Source: Pseudomonadota bacterium (GTDB lineage: Bacteria; Myxococcota_A; Polyangia; Polyangiales; Polyangiaceae). From it: a stretch of 12,222 nucleotides of DNA. A program made the position numbers and the translations under genes. Each line of letters starts with the position of its first letter. Positions within the stretch are counted from its first letter, which is position 1. The notes beneath the pieces were generated by a model. It ran no database searches. It saw only the letters and a program-made list of their open reading frames with translations, and was not told the origin of the DNA. Shown here piece by piece: positions 8,756-12,222 of this stretch. The stretch covers positions 1 through 12,222 of the forward strand of contig JAEZYZ010000005.1 of NCBI GenBank assembly GCA_023418705.1, read 5' to 3'.

Positions 8756-9102
8756 TCGAGCGCTCCTTTCTTCCAGCAATAAACGAGCGCGATGATCAGC
8801 GCCGAAATGAAGGCCAGCATCGAGAAGAAGCCGGTCCAGCCGAGGCCCTTGAAGAGGGCCGCCCAGGGATAGATGAACACCACCTCGACGTCGAAGACGA
8901 CGAACAGGATGGCGGTCAGATAGAATTTGACGTCCAGCTTGATGCGGCGCGCGCCCTCGGTGTCGTTGCCGCATTCGTACGGCAGGATCTTCTCGGGCGT
9001 CGGGTTCTTCGGCCCTATCAGCGCACCGCCCAGCCACATCACCGAACAGATGACGGCCGCGATGCCGAACATGATGAACATTGGAAGATAGAGCTCGACC
9101 AT
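8743..9102 (-). CDS. nuoA: NADH-quinone oxidoreductase subunit A (NuoA)
   Basis: NuoA is a small membrane subunit at the junction of the two arms of complex I, next to NuoH and the quinone site. The 119-residue protein has three hydrophobic segments (about 5-27, 61-80 and 92-110). It carries the conserved loop motif LPYECG (40-45, C44) and the acidic membrane motif VVFDVEVVFIYPWA (68-81, D71 and E73). Both are diagnostic for the NuoA/ND3 family. It is the first gene of the operon; the ATG at 9102 has AAGGA a short 3 nt upstream, and a sigma70-like promoter lies about 70-100 bp upstream. Its 3' end overlaps nuoB by 13 nt. Confidence 0.96.
   Translation of the reverse strand: MVELYLPMFIMFGIAAVICSVMWLGGALIGPKNPTPEKILPYECGNDTEGARRIKLDVKFYLTAILFVVFDVEVVFIYPWAALFKGLGWTGFFSMLAFISALIIALVYCWKKGALEWER
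8763..8768 (-). promoter_or_regulatory. nuoB ribosome binding site
   Basis: AAGGAG on the minus strand, 7 nt before the nuoB ATG and inside the 3' end of nuoA. It rules out the longer upstream starts in the nuoB frame. Confidence 0.8.
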
Positions 9103-9171
9103 GGATCCTTCACCCTGGGGCGGGCCGCCAGCTGGCGCGTAAACCGTGGAAATTACAGCCTGCCGAGTCGG

Positions 9172-9201
9172 GTTCTAGTCGCTCCGGCCGGGGGCTGTCA
9201 A
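9172..9201 (-). promoter_or_regulatory. Sigma70-like promoter of the nuo operon
   Basis: On the minus strand, a perfect TTGACA (9201-9196) is followed after 18 bp by TAGAAC (9177-9172; four of six consensus positions). Expected transcription start is near 9165, giving a leader of about 60 nt before the nuoA ATG. The -35 lies 12 bp from the outer end of the palindromic repeat, so promoter and repeat are neighbours. Inferred from sequence match only. Confidence 0.5.
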
Positions 9202-9213
9202 TTCGCGCACGCG

Positions 9214-9331
9214 GTGAGAGCAGCGATCCGTTTGCCAGACCAGAGAATCCCGAAGATCGGGGGCCCCCATCGGGTGAGGGCCCCGATTCTTCGGGAAACC
9301 CCCTCGTTTGCTCACGGCTCGGTGCTCTAGA
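9214..9331. repeat. Palindromic intergenic repeat, copy 1 (complete)
   Basis: This is a ~118-bp imperfect inverted repeat. The inner arms CCCGAAGATCGGGGGCCC (9249-9266) and GGGCCCCGATTCTTCGGG (9278-9295) pair almost fully, with one bulge on each side, around the 11-nt loop CCATCGGGTGA. The outer arms AGAGCAGCGATCCG (9217-9230) and CGGCTCGGTGCTCT (9315-9328) match at 12 of 14 positions. The middle parts of the arms are not complementary. The right end reads TGCTCTAGA, the complement of the TCTAGAGCA that begins copy 2. There is no protein in it and no T-tract on either side. It may be a non-autonomous palindromic element or a bidirectional transcript-end structure. Confidence 0.75.
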
Positions 9332-9343
9332 CGGTCTCATTCC

Positions 9344-9378
9344 GCGACAAACGCTTTGCCCTGCAAACCGTTTGTCGC
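9344..9378. repeat. Compact 35-nt hairpin between the TPR gene and the repeat
   Basis: GCGACAAACG and CGTTTGTCGC are exact complements. Inside them, after one C-C mismatch, TTTGC pairs with GCAAA around a 3-nt loop, giving 10+5 bp. It lies 77 bp beyond the stop of the minus-strand TPR gene, where a transcript end would be expected. No T-tract follows on the minus strand, so an intrinsic terminator is possible but not shown. Confidence 0.6.
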
Positions 9379-9455
9379 TCTAGCTTCGATACCATGCCAG
9401 CCGCGTGCCGGCGGCCGAAATGTGCTTCGCGCACTTTTGGCGCACGCGCAGCACC

Positions 9456-10595
9456 TCACGACGGCCGCAGGGTCGGTCGGTCCGGGCAGAGCACCCGCCA
9501 CTCCGAGAGGGCGGGCCCCAGCACGCGCTCGAGCCGGGTGCCGAGCGCCGACAGGTCAGCCTCGGGCACGCCGGCGTTGCGGGCCTCGATCAGCGCCGCC
9601 AGCGCCGCCAAATGCCGGCCACGCGTCGCGAAGGCCTGGGCAAGCACCGGCCAGAGCTCGGCGCCGGGGGCCCCGAGCTGCAGGGCGCGGCGGAGCGGCC
9701 CGATGGCTTCGCCCGTCCGGCCTTGTCGGAACATCGAGCGTCCGAGCCGGAGGTAAACGTCCGCTGCCACCGCATGATCGCCCGCATACTGGATCGCCAG
9801 GCGCAGGATCTCCTCGCCCTTTTCGACCTCCCCGAGCTCCAAACAGGCGCTGCCGAGCAACGCCAGGCCCTTGGCGATGGTGGCGCGGACGTCGGGCGTC
9901 AGGCTCTGTCCTTCGGGGGTTCGCAGAAAGATCGCGAGCGGAGCGGGCCAGGAGCCCAGGAGCTCGAGCACGCGGACGTGATCGCCGCGCAGGGCGGCCT
10001 CCTCCGCCTGCTGCACCCGAGCCAGCTCGATGCCCCCTCGCCCGGCGCTTCGGCTCACCCGCGCCAGCTCTTCGCGCACGTGATGGCGCAGCCGCTCCCG
10101 AAAGTCTTCGAGCGAGCACTCCTCGGGGACACCGTCGTGCTCCACGGCGATGCGCGACCCGTCAGGCCCCAAGCTGAGCTCGCCCAGGCTGTAGCCGTAG
10201 AGCGGCGCCAGCAGCAGGTAGCGTACGCCGATGTGCAGCTGCAGGGCCTCGATGTCCGTCTCGCGCTGCGGCGGGGGACCCGGCGCTTCGTCCGAGACCA
10301 GGGCGCTGACGAGCCGGCGCCGAAAATCGGCGAGGGTGAGCCGCTGCGGCGGCTGGTCGACCAAGTCGCCGGCGTCCACGTCGCCCCCCACCAAGAAATC
10401 CACCAGCGTGTTGTCCGGCTGCCGGCGGTCGACGGTGAGCGCCACGATCCGGGCGCCCGTGATCATGGCGAAGGCGAAGAAGCGCGGCCCGATGATGTCG
10501 CACAGCGCCTGAAAGCTCCCGATCCCCTCCCCGATGCGCTCGAACCAGCCGTCGGTGCGGATGGGCTCGAGCGGGAAGACACGCTGCTGCGACAT
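9456..10595 (-). CDS. TPR-repeat protein of unknown function
   Basis: I do not recognise a characterised family. From the ATG at 10595 the product is 379 residues, without signal peptide or clear membrane helix, so probably cytosolic. Residues 1-180 form a mixed region beginning MSQQRVFPLEPIRTDGWFERIGEGIGSF, containing VALTVDRRQPDNTLVDFLVG (51-70) and LHIGVRYLLLAPLYGYSLGEL (120-140). This resembles no domain I can name. Residues ~236-344 look like three tetratricopeptide repeats (236-269, 274-307, 311-344; for example AADVYLRLGRSMFRQGRTGEAIGPLRRAL), suggesting protein-protein interaction. A GTG at 10637 in frame would add 14 residues and has GGGGAG further upstream, so the start is uncertain. 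It lies 129 bp downstream of the aldehyde dehydrogenase. Confidence 0.85.
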   Translation of the reverse strand: MSQQRVFPLEPIRTDGWFERIGEGIGSFQALCDIIGPRFFAFAMITGARIVALTVDRRQPDNTLVDFLVGGDVDAGDLVDQPPQRLTLADFRRRLVSALVSDEAPGPPPQRETDIEALQLHIGVRYLLLAPLYGYSLGELSLGPDGSRIAVEHDGVPEECSLEDFRERLRHHVREELARVSRSAGRGGIELARVQQAEEAALRGDHVRVLELLGSWPAPLAIFLRTPEGQSLTPDVRATIAKGLALLGSACLELGEVEKGEEILRLAIQYAGDHAVAADVYLRLGRSMFRQGRTGEAIGPLRRALQLGAPGAELWPVLAQAFATRGRHLAALAALIEARNAGVPEADLSALGTRLERVLGPALSEWRVLCPDRPTLRPS

Positions 10596-10678
10596 GAAAC
10601 TTGCATTAAACCAGCCTGCGGGTCCGAATGCACCCACTTTGGCGAGGCTCCCCGGGCGAGCAACCGTGGCGCCGCTGG

Positions 10679-10702
10679 GGGCACGGGCACGGGCACGGGC
10701 AC
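10679..10702. repeat. (GGGCAC)4 tandem hexamer
   Basis: Four perfect head-to-tail copies of GGGCAC (GTGCCC on the minus strand) lie in the non-coding spacer between the aldehyde dehydrogenase stop (10725) and the TPR gene start. It is a simple-sequence repeat that could change copy number by slippage without altering a reading frame. It could also affect the leader of the TPR gene. Confidence 0.85.
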
Positions 10703-10724
10703 GGGGAGTATGGGGACGAGCGGG

Positions 10725-12083
10725 CTAGTCGATCCAGACCGACTTGATGTTCGTGAACTCGCGCAGGCCGTAGCTGCTGAGCTCCCGGCCCACCCCGGAG
10801 TCCTTGACCCCGCCGAAGGGCAGCCGCGGATCCGACTTGACGATCCCGTTGACGACGACCGCGCCCGCTTCCAGCCGGGCGGCGATCGCCTTGGCGCGCT
10901 CGAGGTCTCGGGTCCAGAGCGCCGCGCCGAGGCCGTAGCGGGAGCCGTTGGCGAGCCGGACCGCGTGCTCGGGGCTGTCGGCTCGCGAAATGGCCGCGAC
11001 CGGCCCGAACGTCTCTTCTTCGAACGCCGCCATGCCCGGCATCACCCCACCGAGCACCGTCGGAGCATAGAAGAACCCCGCCCGATCGAGCCGCGTCCCG
11101 CCGCACAACACCCGGGCGCCGTCGTCGACCGAGCGCAGCACTTGATCGTGCAAATTCTCCAGCAGATCGAGCCGAGCGATGGGACCGACATCGGTGCTGG
11201 GATCCATGGGATCTCCCACCTTGAGCTCCCGCATGGCGCGGACGAACGCCTCCTCGAAGGCGTCGGCGACGCCGTGGTCGACGATGAACCGCTTGGCCGC
11301 GATGCAGCTTTGGCCGGAGTTGATGGTGCGCGACATCGCCGCCGCCTTGGCGGCCAAGGCGACGTTGGCATCACCCAGCACGATGAACGGGTCGGAGCCT
11401 CCCAGCTCGAGCACGACCTTCTTCAAGTGGTGACCGGCGGCTGCTGCGACGGCCCGCCCCGCTCGATCGCTGCCGGTGAGGGTCACGCCCGCCACCATCG
11501 GGTTCGCGATCGCCCGGTCGATCAGCTCGTGCCCGACGAGCAGCGTCGTGAACACGCCCGTGGGGAACCCGGCGCGCCGGAACGTCTCTTCGATCGCGAC
11601 GGCGCAGCCGGGGACGTTGGCGGCGTGCTTGAGGAGCATGACGTTGCCGGCCGCGAGCGCCGGGGCAGCTGCCCGGAAGACCTGCCAGAACGGGAAATTC
11701 CAGGGCATGATGGCGAACACCGGGCCGATCGGATCGAAGCGGACGTAGCTGGCGGAGGCCTCGGTCGGGACCATCTCGGGGGCCAAAAATGCGGCCGCGT
11801 TCTGGGCGTAGTAGCGGCAAACCAGGGCGCATTTCTCGATCTCGGCCTCCGAGGCCCGGATCGGCTTGCCCATTTCCTGGGTCATCAGCCTGGCGAGGTC
11901 GGCCTTGCTGGCCTCCAGCGCCTCGGCGGCTCGGTTCAAGAGCGCCGCGCGCTCGGCGACGGTCGTCTCCCGCCATTGCAAAAAGCCTTCACGGGCGGCG
12001 CGGATGGCATCGTCGACGTCGCGAGACGAGAGCGCCTCGTACTCGCGAACCAGCTCGCCCGTGGCGGGATTGATGGATTCCAT
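10725..12083 (-). CDS. Aldehyde dehydrogenase, succinate-semialdehyde dehydrogenase type (YneI/Sad-like)
   Basis: This cytosolic NAD(P)+-dependent enzyme probably oxidises succinate semialdehyde to succinate. Visible catalytic elements are N129 in MPWNFPFWQ, the cofactor-binding K152 in LLKHAANVPGCA, the general base E226 in VLELGGSDPF, the nucleophile C260 in NSGQSCIAAKRF, and E357 in EETFGP. The PFGGVKDSGVGRE segment (422-434) is also typical. The 452-residue length and the LLKHAANVPGCA and CIAAKRF blocks resemble the short YneI/Sad subgroup more than GabD (about 480). There is no second cysteine near C260, so a GabD-like disulfide switch is not expected. The substrate is inferred from family resemblance; no GABA genes are nearby. 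The ATG at 12083 has a strong GGAGGT 8 nt upstream. Confidence 0.93.
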   Translation of the reverse strand: MESINPATGELVREYEALSSRDVDDAIRAAREGFLQWRETTVAERAALLNRAAEALEASKADLARLMTQEMGKPIRASEAEIEKCALVCRYYAQNAAAFLAPEMVPTEASASYVRFDPIGPVFAIMPWNFPFWQVFRAAAPALAAGNVMLLKHAANVPGCAVAIEETFRRAGFPTGVFTTLLVGHELIDRAIANPMVAGVTLTGSDRAGRAVAAAAGHHLKKVVLELGGSDPFIVLGDANVALAAKAAAMSRTINSGQSCIAAKRFIVDHGVADAFEEAFVRAMRELKVGDPMDPSTDVGPIARLDLLENLHDQVLRSVDDGARVLCGGTRLDRAGFFYAPTVLGGVMPGMAAFEEETFGPVAAISRADSPEHAVRLANGSRYGLGAALWTRDLERAKAIAARLEAGAVVVNGIVKSDPRLPFGGVKDSGVGRELSSYGLREFTNIKSVWID

Positions 12084-12091
12084 GCGCGGAC

Positions 12092-12097
12092 ACCTCC
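12092..12097 (-). promoter_or_regulatory. Ribosome binding site of the aldehyde dehydrogenase gene
   Basis: GGAGGT on the minus strand, 8 nt before the ATG at 12083. It is a near-perfect Shine-Dalgarno and fixes this start. Confidence 0.85.
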
Positions 12098-12154
12098 GAA
12101 ACCGGGCGGTCGACGCGCCCGTCCATTGTTAAGTGCGTCGCCAGCGGCAAGATG

Positions 12155-12222
12155 TCTAGAGCATTGATCCGTTTGCCGAAGCGGAGATCCCGAAGCATCG
12201 GGGCCCCCATCCGGGTGAGGGC
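12155..12222. repeat. Palindromic intergenic repeat, copy 2 (cut by window edge)
   Basis: The left 68 bp of the same element as at 9214-9331, in the same orientation. It starts TCTAGAGCATTGATCCG, shares GATCCGTTTGCC (12166-12177) exactly with copy 1, and carries the left inner arm CCCGAAGCATCGGGGCCC (12189-12206). The loop CCATCCGGGTGA and the first four bases (GGGC) of the right arm follow. It lies 72 bp upstream of the aldehyde dehydrogenase start. The rest of the right arm is outside the window. Confidence 0.75.

Noticed and set aside
8756..9037. N-terminal extension of nuoB to 9037
   Set aside because: The extra part overlaps nuoA in another frame and is Arg-rich shadow sequence. AAGGAG precedes the ATG at 8755.
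9249..9295. Canonical intrinsic terminator at the inner stem of the repeat
   Set aside because: The stem is strong, but neither strand has a T-tract after it (AAACCCCC on the plus side, TTCTCTGG after the stem on the minus side), so I annotated it as a repeat.
9405..12167. A 920-codon open frame on the plus strand
   Set aside because: It runs antisense to the aldehyde dehydrogenase and the TPR gene. Its translation is rich in Arg, Gly, Ala, Asp and His with no domain pattern, as expected opposite high-GC genes.
9214..12222. Composite transposon formed by the two repeat copies around the ALDH and TPR genes
   Set aside because: No transposase, no visible target duplication, the flanked genes look like chromosomal housekeeping or accessory genes, and both copies have the same orientation. 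Dispersed intergenic palindromes are a simpler reading.

Overview
The window is strongly GC-rich, and every convincing gene lies on the minus strand. Gene content and composition suggest a member of the Myxococcota (Polyangiales/Sorangium-like delta-proteobacterial relatives). This assignment is an inference from the split nuo cluster, the G/C-rich third codon positions and the general look of the proteins; no rRNA or other taxonomic marker is present.

In the direction of transcription (high to low coordinates) there are three blocks. (1) 12222-9456: a palindromic repeat cut by the window edge, then a succinate-semialdehyde-dehydrogenase-type aldehyde dehydrogenase, a short spacer with a (GGGCAC)4 tandem repeat, and a TPR-containing protein of unknown function. 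(2) 9455-9103: a 353-bp gene-free region with a compact 35-nt hairpin, a second, complete copy of the same ~118-bp palindromic repeat, and a good sigma70-like promoter. (3) 9102-2203: a respiratory complex I operon in the order nuoA-nuoB-nuoC-nuoD-nuoG-nuoH-nuoI, with overlapping or nearly touching genes. A 299-bp spacer with a strong hairpin (possible terminator) follows. Then come gatB (Asp/Glu-tRNA amidotransferase subunit B) and, 5 bp after it, the first 152 codons of mtnA (methylthioribose-1-phosphate isomerase), which runs off the left edge.

The nuo genes encode the quinone-side connecting arm (NuoB, C, D, I), the proximal membrane subunits (NuoA, NuoH) and the NuoG iron-sulfur subunit. 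The NADH-oxidising subunits NuoE and NuoF are missing from their usual place between nuoD and nuoG, and the proton-pumping subunits NuoJ-N do not follow nuoI. The enzyme must therefore be completed from other loci or use another electron donor. Two subunits are unusual. NuoH is 592 residues long, with a roughly 145-residue, multi-helix insertion in the first cytoplasmic loop next to the quinone site, plus an extra C-terminal helix. NuoG is only 536 residues long and keeps an N7-type cluster motif but little of the molybdopterin-type domain.

The most interesting signals are the NuoH insertion, the missing nuoEF, and the paired palindromic repeat. Nothing in the window shows a defence system, CRISPR array, prophage or transposase.
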